From contig CAYLRW010000023.1 of the NCBI GenBank assembly GCA_964386405.1, positions 1 through 23,616 of the forward strand: a stretch of DNA of 23,616 nt, in the 5' to 3' direction. The stretch comes from RZYP01 sp964386405 (GTDB lineage: Bacteria; Bacillota; Negativicutes; Acidaminococcales; Acidaminococcaceae). Positions 1 through 8,326 of this stretch are shown one piece after another (positions within the stretch are counted from its first letter, which is position 1; the number at the start of each line of letters is the position of its first letter). A program made the translations under genes and the position numbers. The notes under the pieces were generated by a model, which had not been told where the DNA came from, searched no databases, and was given only the letters and a program-made list of their open reading frames with translations.

Positions 1-372
1 ATTATAAAAAGAACTGCGATCGCTGCCAGCGGCTTGGACAACCTCTTTGACTAAAGCAACCTGACCTTCAATCCAAGGATGGTCAGACGGCAATGGTTGA
101 ACTGCCAACAAGTCTTCAGGATTTTCAAACTTCTTGCCACGCAGACTGGGATGGCCAAAATAACCATCACTCATGATTTTGACAAAATCAGGATCAAATT
201 CCTGAATATATTTTTTATGACCCTCAATATTTTTAGCAATCAATTCCGGTCTCTCCAAGCCAGCATAACGTTCGTCGCCATCCGGTAAAAAGTGGAACCA
301 GAAGCCTACCGGCACACGATCCACCGGTTCATTATTAAATACCTGCAAAATTCTTTCTCTGTTGGTTGTCAT
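1..372 (-). CDS. Uroporphyrinogen-decarboxylase-like (URO-D family) enzyme, C-terminus cut by window edge
   Basis: The first 124 residues are present; the gene continues past base 1. It opens with MTTNRERILQVFNNEPVDR, then VPVGFWFHF, the usual N-terminus of URO-D-fold proteins related to the corrinoid/CoM methyltransferases MtaA and CmuA. The RQAGRY motif of true HemE is absent from this N-terminal stretch, so haem synthesis is unlikely. Family knowledge suggests methyl transfer, often through a corrinoid protein or zinc site, but the zinc ligands lie in the missing C-terminus. The ATG at 370-372 follows GGAGGA at good spacing. Only 17 bases separate it from the ABC ATPase stop, so it is probably the last known gene of the importer operon and may act on the imported compound (inference). 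The substrate cannot be read from the sequence. Confidence 0.8.
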   Translation of the reverse strand, partial: MTTNRERILQVFNNEPVDRVPVGFWFHFLPDGDERYAGLERPELIAKNIEGHKKYIQEFDPDFVKIMSDGYFGHPSLRGKKFENPEDLLAVQPLPSDHPWIEGQVALVKEVVQAAGSDRSSFYN

Positions 373-389
373 GGCAATTCCTCCATTTT

Positions 390-1142
390 TTATATGTAGT
401 AAGTGTATTCAGGTAACAGACGTTTTAAGAATTGTCTGGTACGTTCTTCCTTGGGTTCTGTAAAAATTTGTCTTGGTGTACCTTCCTCCACTATACTGCC
501 GCCATCCATGAAAATTATCTTATTGGCAACATCCTGAGCAAAACTCATCTCATGGGTTACCACCAGCATCGTAGTACCTTCCTTTGCGATTTTTTTCATA
601 GTAGCAAGCACTTCACCAATAAGCTCAGGATCAAGTGCCGAGGTAGGTTCATCAAAAAAAATGATTTCCGGTGATAAAGCTATTGCCCGGGCAATACCAA
701 CTCTTTGCTGTTGACCGCCGGAAAGTTGGCTGGGATAGTAGGCATATTTATCACTTAGCCCGACTTTATCCAGTGCTTCCTTCGCAATAGCTTCTGCTTC
801 CTTTTTGGGAATTTTGCGGCCAATGACCAAGCCTTCCAAAACGTTTTCCAAAGCTGTTTTATTATTAAAAAGATTATAATTTTGAAAAACGAAGGCCGTT
901 TTTTGGCGAATAGCCTTGATCTGTTCTTTAGTAACATTTCGCAGATCCACATCAATATCATCAAACAATACTTCACCTGAATCAGCCTGTTCAAAGAACT
1001 CCAGGCAGCGCAGCAGCGTCGTTTTGCCGGAACCACTTGGGCCCAGGATGACCGCAACGTCGCCTTTTTCGATGGAAAAACTAATTCCGCTTAATACTTC
1101 CTGATTGCCAAATGCTTTTCTAATCTCTCTAACCTCAAGCAT
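390..1142 (-). CDS. Polar amino-acid ABC transporter ATP-binding protein
   Basis: This 250-residue ATPase energises uptake by the two permeases encoded just upstream. It has Walker A GPSGSGKT (residues 34-41), Q-loop region VFQNYN (85-90), signature LSGGQQQR (140-147), Walker B IIFFDEP (160-166) and the switch histidine in THEM (H197). Length and motifs fit the GlnQ/HisP/TcyC family of polar amino-acid importers. The ATG follows GGAAAGG. It lies 18 bases after the second permease, within the operon order binding protein, permease, permease, ATPase, URO-D-like enzyme. The exact substrate (cystine, glutamine, histidine, a methylated amino acid) cannot be decided from the ATPase. Confidence 0.95.
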   Translation of the reverse strand: MLEVREIRKAFGNQEVLSGISFSIEKGDVAVILGPSGSGKTTLLRCLEFFEQADSGEVLFDDIDVDLRNVTKEQIKAIRQKTAFVFQNYNLFNNKTALENVLEGLVIGRKIPKKEAEAIAKEALDKVGLSDKYAYYPSQLSGGQQQRVGIARAIALSPEIIFFDEPTSALDPELIGEVLATMKKIAKEGTTMLVVTHEMSFAQDVANKIIFMDGGSIVEEGTPRQIFTEPKEERTRQFLKRLLPEYTYYI

Positions 1143-1160
1143 AATAGTCCTTTCCGCAAA

Positions 1161-1871
1161 TCAAGCACTTAGGCACTGATAAGCTTTTAACTTTTTTTCA
1201 TACTTTTTGAAGCCATATTCAACCAGGCTGCAAATAAGAAGGTAAACCAAAAATATATCAATATAAGCTTCTATGTAGTTATAACCAGGATTCGCGGCAA
1301 CTTTGGCACGTAAAGTAATTTCCCGTAAGGACAAGGCGTAGCAAAGTGAGGTGTTCTTAATCAGATTGGTAGTAGCATTACACAGATTAGGCAACGCAGT
1401 CACCAGCGCTTGTGGAATGATGATACGTCTGTAGGCCGCAAAAGTTGATAAACCCACCGAGTGGGCAGCTTCCAGTTGGCTTTTTTGCACTGTTTTCAGT
1501 GCTGACCGAAAAACTTCCGTCAAAATTGCTATCGTATACAGAGAAAAAACCACAAAAGCATACCAGATAGGATTCACATCAAAAATACTCAGGGTGCTAT
1601 GCGTACTGCGCAGAAAACGTTCCAGCAAAATCGGCATAACATTGTAAATTAAGAATATCTGTATAATCAGGGGCGTTCCTCTGACAAAAGATATATAAAT
1701 CCTGCACAATTGATCCAGTATTGGCGTGCCGTTTAATCTTATCAGCGAGAAGAAAAAACCTACCGGTATACTGATTAGCAAAGCAACAACTGTGATCAGC
1801 AAAGTTATCGGAGCGCCAGACAGCGCAATAAAGAACGCTTCCCACATAAAATGTAAGTCGAGTGTTTGCAT
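1161..1871 (-). CDS. Polar amino-acid ABC transporter permease (HisM/GlnP family), second subunit
   Basis: An inner-membrane permease of 236 residues with hydrophobic segments at about 12-44, 60-84, 100-120, 155-175 and 200-220. The conserved cytoplasmic EAA loop, which docks with the ATPase, is at about 134-153 (LEAAHSVGLSTFAAYRRIII). The N-terminal region includes FVRGTPLIIQ (62-71), the family hallmark. The start lies 12 bases after the stop of the first permease, whose end carries the AAGG ribosome binding site, so the two are probably translated together. The paired permeases would form a heterodimer. Confidence 0.93.
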   Translation of the reverse strand: MQTLDLHFMWEAFFIALSGAPITLLITVVALLISIPVGFFFSLIRLNGTPILDQLCRIYISFVRGTPLIIQIFLIYNVMPILLERFLRSTHSTLSIFDVNPIWYAFVVFSLYTIAILTEVFRSALKTVQKSQLEAAHSVGLSTFAAYRRIIIPQALVTALPNLCNATTNLIKNTSLCYALSLREITLRAKVAANPGYNYIEAYIDIFLVYLLICSLVEYGFKKYEKKLKAYQCLSA

Positions 1872-1883
1872 CTTCGTTGTACC

Positions 1884-2588
1884 TTAGACCGTTTTGACAA
1901 ACGTTCTTCCTTTGCTCAATCTTTGTTCTAACAATTCATTCGCTTTTTCAATAGTGATAGAAATTGACCAATAGATAAAGGACAGTGCCAACAAGGTTTC
2001 TAGGGCATGTGCCTCATAATTCATCGCAATCAAAAGATTGGCCTTCCCCATCACATCTATAAGTCCTATCGTGTAAGCAAGCGAACCTTCTTTCAGCAGT
2101 GTCAGGATGGAATTGATAATATTTGGCAAAGCGACAACTGCCGCCTGTGGCAAGATAATTCTTCTGAAAGCATCAAACCTTGTTAGGCCTACACTCACTG
2201 CTGCCTCATATTGCCCTTTTTCCACTGCCAAATAGGATGATCTGATAATTTCCGACATTACATTGCCGAAGGAAAGCGAAAAAGCTGTCACCACAAAAAA
2301 CAGCTTACTTAAATCATTCAAGTCGAAAGCAAAAATTGAGGCCAGCGCCGGCAAACCATAGTAAACCAAAAACAGTAAAACTATAGAGGGTGTGCAGCGC
2401 ATGGCGGTCGTAAAAGCATAAGCGAGCTTGCTAAGAATCGGTCTTTTGCCAAGTTTCCATGCTGCCAGAATAAACCCTAAGATGGTTCCAAAAAACAGGG
2501 TGAGGATTAGAACAAGAAAAGTTATATCCAGATAAGGAACCAACTTAGGTATTTGCTCCAATAAATAGACGAAGTCAAATTTTAACAC
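1884..2588 (-). CDS. Polar amino-acid ABC transporter permease (HisM/GlnP family), first subunit
   Basis: A 234-residue membrane protein related to the neighbouring permease. The EAA loop is at about 128-147 (EAAVSVGLTRFDAFRRIILP). The hallmark region reads AMRCTPSIVLLFLVYYGLP (62-80), where the usual R-G-T-P is R-C-T-P. The start codon is GTG at 2586-2588, preceded by a strong GAGGAGG. The gene begins 23 bases after the binding protein and belongs to the same operon. It is the likely heterodimer partner of the next permease. Confidence 0.93.
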   Translation of the reverse strand: MLKFDFVYLLEQIPKLVPYLDITFLVLILTLFFGTILGFILAAWKLGKRPILSKLAYAFTTAMRCTPSIVLLFLVYYGLPALASIFAFDLNDLSKLFFVVTAFSLSFGNVMSEIIRSSYLAVEKGQYEAAVSVGLTRFDAFRRIILPQAAVVALPNIINSILTLLKEGSLAYTIGLIDVMGKANLLIAMNYEAHALETLLALSFIYWSISITIEKANELLEQRLSKGRTFVKTV

Positions 2589-2611
2589 TTTAAGTTCCTC
2601 CTCTGCAGGTT

Positions 2612-3466
2612 CTACCTATTTACCTTAGCCAGCACTTCATATAGATCTCTGCCATAGAATTGTTTGCTGAGCTCGTTGGTCTTCTTTTCCGCCTTCAATT
2701 GTTTAATGGCACCGTCATAGGCATCAGCCAATTCCTGCTGCTTCTTGTTAAATAATGGCCAGGTTTTTATGACATCGACTTCATTGTAAACAAGTTTATC
2801 GTCCAGGCTGTGATAAGGTCCATCCGCACTGCGCACTTTTTGGTCATACTGGCCTTCAATAATGGCGCCGCCATCAGAGCGACCTTCGCTGACATACTCA
2901 ATAACATTAACGGTAAAGGCATCACCGGCTTCCAGCTTGACCTTATTATCAGGGTTCTTTTGGTTAAATTCTTCAATAACTGTGTATTGAGCATTATTAG
3001 CAGCAATTGGCGCCAAAGTCTTGCCTGCTTTAGCAAAATCAGCAAGTGTTTTAATGTTGGCATCATCTTTACGCAACACAAGTCCAAAACTGCTGAGTCC
3101 TAAGAATTCTTTCGGATAAATGTATTTTTTGGCACGAGCTTCGGTGTAGAAAGTGTTTTTAATACCAACATCGTATTTTCCTTGCTCCACGCCCAGCAGC
3201 AAATCATCGTCAGTTGTGGGAATAAATTCAAATTCATATTGAGGGAGCAGGCCGTCAACCAATTTCATGATTTCAACATCATGTCCTGCCGGTTTGCCAT
3301 TTGCATCTGTATAAGTAATTGGTTTGGAATTTTGGGCATATGCAACTTTAACTTTTTTGACATTGGCCTTTTTCTCTGTTTTGTCCGTATCACTGCCGCA
3401 GCCAGCTAAAACACCTGCCGCCATAATCCCAATTCCCAAAACCGCTATTATTTTCTTTATTTGCAT
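2612..3466 (-). CDS. Amino-acid ABC transporter substrate-binding lipoprotein
   Basis: A secreted lipoprotein of 284 residues that captures the substrate outside the membrane. The N-terminus has a positively charged start, a hydrophobic stretch and the lipobox LAGC (20-23), so C23 should carry the lipid. The body follows the SBP_bac_3 pattern: KVKVAYAQNSKPITYTDANG, then GHDVEIMKLVDGLLP, an RKDD segment and a closing KQFYGRDLY. It begins the operon, with TGAGGAAT just before the ATG. The binding residues were not specific enough for me to name the amino acid. Confidence 0.93.
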   Translation of the reverse strand: MQIKKIIAVLGIGIMAAGVLAGCGSDTDKTEKKANVKKVKVAYAQNSKPITYTDANGKPAGHDVEIMKLVDGLLPQYEFEFIPTTDDDLLLGVEQGKYDVGIKNTFYTEARAKKYIYPKEFLGLSSFGLVLRKDDANIKTLADFAKAGKTLAPIAANNAQYTVIEEFNQKNPDNKVKLEAGDAFTVNVIEYVSEGRSDGGAIIEGQYDQKVRSADGPYHSLDDKLVYNEVDVIKTWPLFNKKQQELADAYDGAIKQLKAEKKTNELSKQFYGRDLYEVLAKVNR

Positions 3467-3507
3467 TGATATTCCTCATTTCTTTAAATTATATTTGTCA
3501 GATACTT

Positions 3508-3585
3508 TTAAAGAGAAAGAGGACATCGCTCACTTTTCCCATTCTTTTGTCTAAAAAAAACTGCTCGTTTTAATTGCTGCTGCAT
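3508..3585 (-). CDS. Possible 25-residue leader peptide ahead of the ABC importer
   Basis: A short open frame lies in the leader of the importer operon. It starts at ATG 3583-3585, after GAGGAAGG at workable spacing, and ends with TAA 41 bases before the binding-protein ATG. The peptide begins MQQQLKRAVFF, is basic, and contains one cysteine. It could be a regulatory leader or a chance frame. There is no run of identical codons that would indicate classical attenuation, and no clear terminator between it and the next gene. Confidence 0.25.
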   Translation of the reverse strand: MQQQLKRAVFFRQKNGKSERCPLSL

Positions 3586-3620
3586 GACTGCCTTCCTCAT
3601 TTCATATTAATCATATATGA

Positions 3621-3626
3621 ATTATA
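3621..3626 (-). promoter_or_regulatory. Possible -10 box for the amino-acid importer operon
   Basis: On the minus strand this reads TATAAT, about 36 bases before the possible leader peptide. No convincing -35 box is visible at 17 bases, and the assembly gap begins 27 bases away. The call rests on the -10 alone. Confidence 0.3.
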
Positions 3627-3653
3627 GATATTGTTGTAACTATACACATTTTC

Positions 3654-3753
3654 NNNNNNNNNNNNNNNNNNNNNNNNNNNNNNNNNNNNNNNNNNNNNNN
3701 NNNNNNNNNNNNNNNNNNNNNNNNNNNNNNNNNNNNNNNNNNNNNNNNNNNNN
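3654..3753. other. Assembly gap (100 N)
   Basis: Exactly 100 unknown bases separate two contig pieces. This round number is normally a placeholder, so the real distance and even the adjacency of the two sides are uncertain. Any open frame running through it is an artefact. Confidence 0.99.
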
Positions 3754-3860
3754 GGGCCTGCTGCACATCAGCGACCGGCTGCTTGCAGCCGCATAGTCGC
3801 GTGTGGAAGCGGCCAGAGGAGCACTTTACCCATCGCCGATAGTGAGAAGTGCGAGGAACC
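3754..3860. other. GC-rich, strongly self-complementary segment beside the gap, identity unknown
   Basis: The bases right of the gap are much richer in GC than their surroundings. They hold nested inverted repeats: GCGAC plus CGGCTGC (3771-3782) pairs with GCAGCCG plus GTCGC (3785-3800, with a 4-base bulge). CACA (3764-3767) pairs with TGTG (3802-3805), and GGCC (3755-3758) with GGCC (3811-3814). A second stem pairs GCACTT (3821-3826) with AAGTGC (3847-3852). No plausible protein is seen. It could be part of a structured RNA, the end of a repeat that broke the assembly, or a misjoined contig end. I did not recognise tmRNA, RNase P, SRP or 6S RNA in it. Confidence 0.35.
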
Positions 3861-3955
3861 CTTTGAACCTTGCCCTTATTATCGCCCATCTTACCCCTTG
3901 CCTTTCTTAGAGCCCTCTTTTTGCACCGGTTTGCCAAGTTTTATGATTTCATAAA

Positions 3956-3993
3956 AATAGACCGGCTGGCAAAAAACTGTCAGACGGTCTATT
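3956..3993 (-). terminator. Rho-independent terminator after the MATE gene
   Basis: The 9-bp outer stem AATAGACCG/CGGTCTATT continues, past one mismatch, into CTG/CAG. On the minus strand it is followed at once by a TTTTTAT tract. It sits 24 bases after the MATE stop codon. Confidence 0.8.
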
Positions 3994-4017
3994 AGCTAAG
4001 ATATTATATTTTAAAAA

Positions 4018-5364
4018 CTATTCTCTGCATTTACGCTGCATACTGCGCAGCCTGATTAAAAGAAAAGCCGCTGAGAAAAAGATACCAGTTATGAGGCTCT
4101 GCCAATAGGAATAAGGTCCATGCCCAAGATAAACATCCAATATATACCCTAGTGGCAAGCAAATACCCCAATAGGCAAAAAGCGAGGCATAAAAAGCAGC
4201 CTTGACATCCTTATAACCACGCAAGATTCCCTGTATCGGTGTAGCCGTACCATCAAGCAGTTGGAAAAACGCCGCATAAAAGAGAAATTCTCCGGCGAGC
4301 TTAATAATTTTCTGATCCTGGCTGTAAAGCATCGCAACATATTCTCGGCCAAAAGCCAACAAAAGAACAAAGAAAAGGGCCAAGGTCAGATTGGTCATGA
4401 TGCCGATACGTCCATAATCAGCTGCTTCCTTGTATTCTTTGGCTCCCACTTTGATACCGACAAGAATGGTCAGTGCTAAAGAAAAACTTAAGGGCAGCAT
4501 ATAAAGCAGACTGGTAAAATTAATAGCTGCCTGATGCGCAGCGATGGCAATCGTCCCGAATTTTGCCATAAAGATAGCTACAACGCCAAAAATACTTGTT
4601 TCAAAGAAAATCGAAATGCCTATAGGTATACCAATATGTAAATGCTCTCTCATTAACTTGAAGGAAACCTGCCGCCATGTTGAAAAAACATGGTAAGAAC
4701 GCAAGGCCTCAATTCTATTAATGACAAAAAGAAAGAAGAGGCAAACCAGCCAATAAGACAACGCCGTAGCATAACCGGCACCAATGCCGCCGAGACGCGG
4801 AAAGCCGAATTTACCGAATATCAACAGGTAATTAAACACAATATTTAAAGGCAGTATCAATAAAAAGATACGCATGGTCATTGCCGTATAGCCTAAAGTA
4901 TCAACAAACCCACGCAAAATTGAGCAAGTAAAAATAGGAATAATACCTAAAGACAGCGCCTTCAGAAATTCAGCGGCAATCATTTGCACCTTAGGTTCCA
5001 ATCCCATGAAGAGCAAGGCATCATCAATAAAAAACCAGACACCGATGATGACGAACGCGCCGATAATAAACGCCAGATAGATGCCCTGCATAACAGCATG
5101 CGAAATTTCCTCACGCCGGCCAGCGCCTACATGCTGCGCAACAATCGGCATTAATGCTATTAAAATACCATTTAAACTCGTAAAAAACGGCATCCAGATA
5201 TTGGCGCCGATAGCAACACCAGCTAAATCAGCGGCCCCAGCCTGCCCTGACATTACTGTATCAAAAAAACTCATACCCATTACGGCCAACTGTGTAACAA
5301 AAATCGGCAGCATAACTGACAATATATCACGCAATTTAGACCTGGTATTCTCTGAAATAATCAT
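4018..5364 (-). CDS. MATE family multidrug efflux transporter (NorM/DinF type)
   Basis: This 448-residue inner-membrane protein is predicted to have twelve hydrophobic segments in two related halves. Family markers include MLPIFVTQLAVMGMSFFDTVM near the N-terminus, the QAGAADLAGVAIG stretch, PIVAQHVGAG in the first half, and GTATPIQGILRGYKDV in the second. Family members exchange Na+ or H+ for cationic drugs or metabolites. The ATG follows AGGAG and lies 9 bases after the stop of the ABC-F gene, so the two are probably one transcript. A strong terminator follows. Pairing with an ABC-F gene is compatible with a role in antibiotic tolerance, but nothing in the sequence shows that directly. Confidence 0.92.
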   Translation of the reverse strand: MIISENTRSKLRDILSVMLPIFVTQLAVMGMSFFDTVMSGQAGAADLAGVAIGANIWMPFFTSLNGILIALMPIVAQHVGAGRREEISHAVMQGIYLAFIIGAFVIIGVWFFIDDALLFMGLEPKVQMIAAEFLKALSLGIIPIFTCSILRGFVDTLGYTAMTMRIFLLILPLNIVFNYLLIFGKFGFPRLGGIGAGYATALSYWLVCLFFLFVINRIEALRSYHVFSTWRQVSFKLMREHLHIGIPIGISIFFETSIFGVVAIFMAKFGTIAIAAHQAAINFTSLLYMLPLSFSLALTILVGIKVGAKEYKEAADYGRIGIMTNLTLALFFVLLLAFGREYVAMLYSQDQKIIKLAGEFLFYAAFFQLLDGTATPIQGILRGYKDVKAAFYASLFAYWGICLPLGYILDVYLGHGPYSYWQSLITGIFFSAAFLLIRLRSMQRKCRE

Positions 5365-5373
5365 ATTACTCCT

Positions 5374-7266
5374 TTACTCAACACCTAGTTCTTCCGCCAG
5401 ATTGGTTAAATACTCCCACCGCTCCATCATTGTTTCCAGCTCTTTTTCAATATTTTGCTGCAAGGCAGTCAGTTCCTGCAATTTAGCAAAATCGCTGCCT
5501 GCTTTATTAATTTCCTCTGCTACGACTTGCAGCTCCTTTTCCTTCGCAGTGATTTTCCCCTCGATACTATCATATTCAAGTTTATCCTTGTAGCTCATTT
5601 TCTTGGAAGACTTGTTTTCTTTCCTGCTATCCTCTTGTTTCACAACAGGTTTGCTTGCAACAGCTTCTTGTTCACGTTTGGCATCTTCATAGCAAGAGTA
5701 ATCACCAATAAACTGCCTGATTTTCCCCTTGCCCATAAAAGCAAAAATCTTTTGGGCAAAGCGGTCAAGGAAATAACGATCATGCGATACTGCTACCACT
5801 GCGCCTGGAAAGTCGTCAAGATAACTTTCCAAAACGGACAAAGTCGGTATATCAAGATCATTGGTTGGTTCATCAAGGAGCAGAACGTTAGGAGCTCCCA
5901 TTAAAACACGCAGCAGAAATAAGCGTCTTTTTTCGCCGCCGGACAATTTATTCACTGGTACCCATTGCAATTCCGGTGGAAACAGAAAACGTTCCAGCAT
6001 CTGCGCAGCTGAAATTTTTGTGCCATCCTTGCTTTCCACGTACTCGCTGACATCTCTGATATACTCCAAGACTCTCATATCACTGTCCGGAAACTCGCTA
6101 TGCTGTGAAAATAAGCCTATCTTTACTGTCTGTCCGACCTTTACCGTTCCTCTGTCCGGAGTAATGCGGCCGGCAATAATTTCTATCAGCGTTGTTTTGC
6201 CGCTGCCATTAGGCCCAACAATACCAACCCTGTCATTGCGCAAAAGTGTATAGGAAAAATCGTCAATATAGGTAGTGCCAGCATAATCCAAGCCCACACC
6301 GTCACATTCAATAACAGTTCTGCCCAGACGCGTACCGGCGGAAGAAATCTCCAGATTTTCTTCTTTCTTAATATTCTTTGCTTCATCTTCGATTTCCGCA
6401 AAACGGTCAACCCTGAATTTTTGTTTCGTGCGCCTTGCCTCCGCACCACGCTTTATCCAAGCTAGTTCCTTCCGGTAAATATTGTTCAGTTTTTTAGCCG
6501 TAGAAGCTTCTTCTATTCTGCGTTCTGCTCTTTTCTCCAAAAATAAACTGTAGTTACCAGTATAAAGATAACCTGTGCCGTTATCAATTTCCAACGTGCG
6601 GTTAATGACTCGGTCAAAAAAGTAGCGGTCATGTGTGACCATCATCAGCGCGCCTTTGCGCTGCTTCAGGTACTGTTCGAGCCAAGCTACCGTTTCATTG
6701 TCCATATGATTGGTCGGCTCATCCAGTATCAATAGATCGGACGGGCGCACCAGCACCCCTGCAAGTGCCACTCTTTTCTGCTGTCCGCCGGAAAGTTGTT
6801 CAATCGGCTGTGAGAAGTCTGTAATACCCATTTGGGTCAGAACACTCTTGGCTTCACTCTCCAGCTGCCAGGCATAGGCAGCATCCATTTGTTGTTGGGC
6901 GGACAGGAAGACTGCCTGAGCAGTTTGATCATCAGGTTTTTCAGCTATGTTCTTCAATGCTGCTTCATAAGTGCGAATAACTCGCATGAGCTGCGATTCG
7001 CCGCAGAAAACCTGTTCTAAAACAGTTGCTCCGCTGATAATTTCCGGATTTTGCGGCAAATATTCAATAACTGTGCCATTACTGATTGTAATGGTCGCAC
7101 CTGTCCCCGCTTCATTTTTCGCAATATCACGAAGCAAAGTTGATTTACCGCAGCCGTTGACGCCAATAACACCTATTTTGTCGCCTGTATCAACACTGAA
7201 ACTAATATCCTTAAACAAAACTCTCTCACCATAAGTATGTGTGAGCTTTTCAACTGTAATAACCAT
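5374..7266 (-). CDS. ABC-F family ATPase, Uup/YfmR-like
   Basis: A soluble protein of 630 residues with two ABC domains and no membrane segments. Domain 1 has Walker A GVNGCGKS (35-42), LSGGQ (158-162) and LLILDEPTNH (178-187). Domain 2 has GPNGSGKT (351-358), LSGGE (441-445) and LLLDEPTND (462-470). The inter-domain linker is about 240-320, and a C-terminal coiled coil follows at about 555-625, as in Uup/YfmR. ABC-F proteins act on the ribosome exit site or on stalled translation. An ATG 42 bases farther upstream is in frame, but it would lie upstream of the -10 box at 7297-7302, so the ATG at 7264-7266 is preferred; 630 residues also fits the YfmR length. It heads an operon with the MATE pump. 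Confidence 0.92.
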   Translation of the reverse strand: MVITVEKLTHTYGERVLFKDISFSVDTGDKIGVIGVNGCGKSTLLRDIAKNEAGTGATITISNGTVIEYLPQNPEIISGATVLEQVFCGESQLMRVIRTYEAALKNIAEKPDDQTAQAVFLSAQQQMDAAYAWQLESEAKSVLTQMGITDFSQPIEQLSGGQQKRVALAGVLVRPSDLLILDEPTNHMDNETVAWLEQYLKQRKGALMMVTHDRYFFDRVINRTLEIDNGTGYLYTGNYSLFLEKRAERRIEEASTAKKLNNIYRKELAWIKRGAEARRTKQKFRVDRFAEIEDEAKNIKKEENLEISSAGTRLGRTVIECDGVGLDYAGTTYIDDFSYTLLRNDRVGIVGPNGSGKTTLIEIIAGRITPDRGTVKVGQTVKIGLFSQHSEFPDSDMRVLEYIRDVSEYVESKDGTKISAAQMLERFLFPPELQWVPVNKLSGGEKRRLFLLRVLMGAPNVLLLDEPTNDLDIPTLSVLESYLDDFPGAVVAVSHDRYFLDRFAQKIFAFMGKGKIRQFIGDYSCYEDAKREQEAVASKPVVKQEDSRKENKSSKKMSYKDKLEYDSIEGKITAKEKELQVVAEEINKAGSDFAKLQELTALQQNIEKELETMMERWEYLTNLAEELGVE

Positions 7267-7296
7267 TGTGCATTCTTTCCTTTCAGTACTCACAAC

Positions 7297-7305
7297 ATTA
7301 TAACA
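7297..7305 (-). promoter_or_regulatory. Extended -10 promoter for the ABC-F/MATE operon
   Basis: The minus strand reads TG-T-TATAAT, a consensus extended -10, about 30 bases before the chosen ATG. The -35 region is weak, as is usual for extended -10 promoters. Its position excludes the longer start codon of the ABC-F gene. Confidence 0.65.
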
Positions 7306-7359
7306 CAAAACAACTTATCCTTGAGTCTCAAGAGCCTGCTTGCTTTATATCTCAATTAT

Positions 7360-7400
7360 GATAAAACAAAAACCGACGTAACCCATAGCTACGTCGGTTT
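7360..7400 (-). terminator. Rho-independent terminator after the MBL-fold lipoprotein gene
   Basis: An 11-bp perfect stem, AAACCGACGTA/TACGTCGGTTT, with a 9-base loop (7381-7389). On the minus strand it is followed by TTTTTGTTTTAT. The stem begins 2 bases past the stop codon. Confidence 0.88.
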
Positions 7401-7402
7401 AA

Positions 7403-8287
7403 CTACTTATCCGTTTTAATTTGGTAATTTTCACCATCAGTGATAACTCTTACATTGCCATTATCAGCGGTATTATAATACTTTGCTCCGACCTTAGACA
7501 ACCGTTTCAAAGTTGCCTGATGCGGGAAACCATATTCATTTTCCTTGCTGTAACTGGCGATAGCCACTTCTGGTTTCACAGCTTCCAGCCAGGCATCAGT
7601 GTTAGAATATTTGCTTGTATGATGTGCTACTTTCAGTACCTGCGAACGAACCTTATCCTTGGCAAAAGCCTGCAGGATTCTTGTTTCAGTTTCGCTCGTA
7701 GCGTCAGCCGCCAGCATCATTGTAAAATTCTTATAAACCAATCTCATCACAATACTGTTGGCATTCAGATCAGACCTGGTATCTTTTAGCAAAGGTTCCT
7801 GAGGGCCAAGCACTTCCAACACGGCACCGTCACTGCCAATTTCGATCCTGTCAGAAGCCCGCAAGAGTGCAAAAGGTATCTTCTTTTCTTTCGCGGTTTT
7901 TAAATACTTCTGATACATTTTGGATGTCGTTACTTGTCCCGAATCGTAAATCTTGCCAACTTCAAAATTTTTGAGCACAGCATTCATGCCGCCGATATGA
8001 TCAGCATGAGGATGCGTCGCTACCAAAATATCTACTTTCTTCACACCAAGTTTTTTGAGCTCAGCTACCAGACTCTCGGCATTATCACTAAGTCCTGCAT
8101 CGACCAGAATATTTTTGCCTTCAGTCTGAAGTAAAATGGCATCCGCTTGCCCAACGTCAAGCACCGTCACAACCATTTTTTCCTGTGCAACTGGTTTACC
8201 TTGCGCCTTATTATCAGCTTTGCTTCCGCAGCCCACAAGCAGCAGGCAAAGGCAAATACTAGCCACTAGTAATAAAGTTTTCTTCAT
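7403..8287 (-). CDS. Secreted metallo-beta-lactamase-fold lipoprotein, ComEC C-terminal-like
   Basis: This 294-residue protein has a lipoprotein signal ending in LLVGC (C20), so it should be anchored outside the membrane. The mature part matches the MBL domain found at the C-terminus of ComEC: VLDVGQADAILLQ (43-55), the metal motif THPHADH (H92, H94, D96, H97), AAD (D195) and AHHTSKYSN (H222/H223), with a late H256. In ComEC this domain is thought to degrade the non-transported DNA strand; stand-alone secreted versions are common but mostly uncharacterised. A nuclease or phosphodiesterase role is inference. RBS GAGGGG precedes the ATG. It lies 39 bases after the barstar-like gene with no terminator between, so the two are probably cotranscribed. 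Confidence 0.85.
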   Translation of the reverse strand: MKKTLLLVASICLCLLLVGCGSKADNKAQGKPVAQEKMVVTVLDVGQADAILLQTEGKNILVDAGLSDNAESLVAELKKLGVKKVDILVATHPHADHIGGMNAVLKNFEVGKIYDSGQVTTSKMYQKYLKTAKEKKIPFALLRASDRIEIGSDGAVLEVLGPQEPLLKDTRSDLNANSIVMRLVYKNFTMMLAADATSETETRILQAFAKDKVRSQVLKVAHHTSKYSNTDAWLEAVKPEVAIASYSKENEYGFPHQATLKRLSKVGAKYYNTADNGNVRVITDGENYQIKTDK

Positions 8288-8326
8288 CCTTTACCCCTCT
8301 TGTACATCAACACATTCTGAAAATAC

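Noticed and set aside
390..3466. Methionine-type (MetNIQ) importer
   Set aside because: Two permease genes, a SBP_bac_3-type binding protein and the ATPase motifs fit the polar amino-acid family instead.
3755..3796. A GLLHISDRLL peptide on the plus strand, resembling an S1 RNA-binding domain
   Set aside because: It stops after 13 residues, and the same bases form a strong hairpin, so the match is probably chance.
3611..3937. A 108-codon open frame on the minus strand across the unknown bases
   Set aside because: A third of it is N, it has no family features, and the join itself is uncertain.
5081..5593. A 170-codon plus-strand open frame
   Set aside because: It is antisense across the ends of the MATE and ABC-F genes and has no recognisable protein features.
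7267..7308. Longer ABC-F start adding 14 residues
   Set aside because: The -10 box lies inside this stretch, so the extra codons would not be transcribed.
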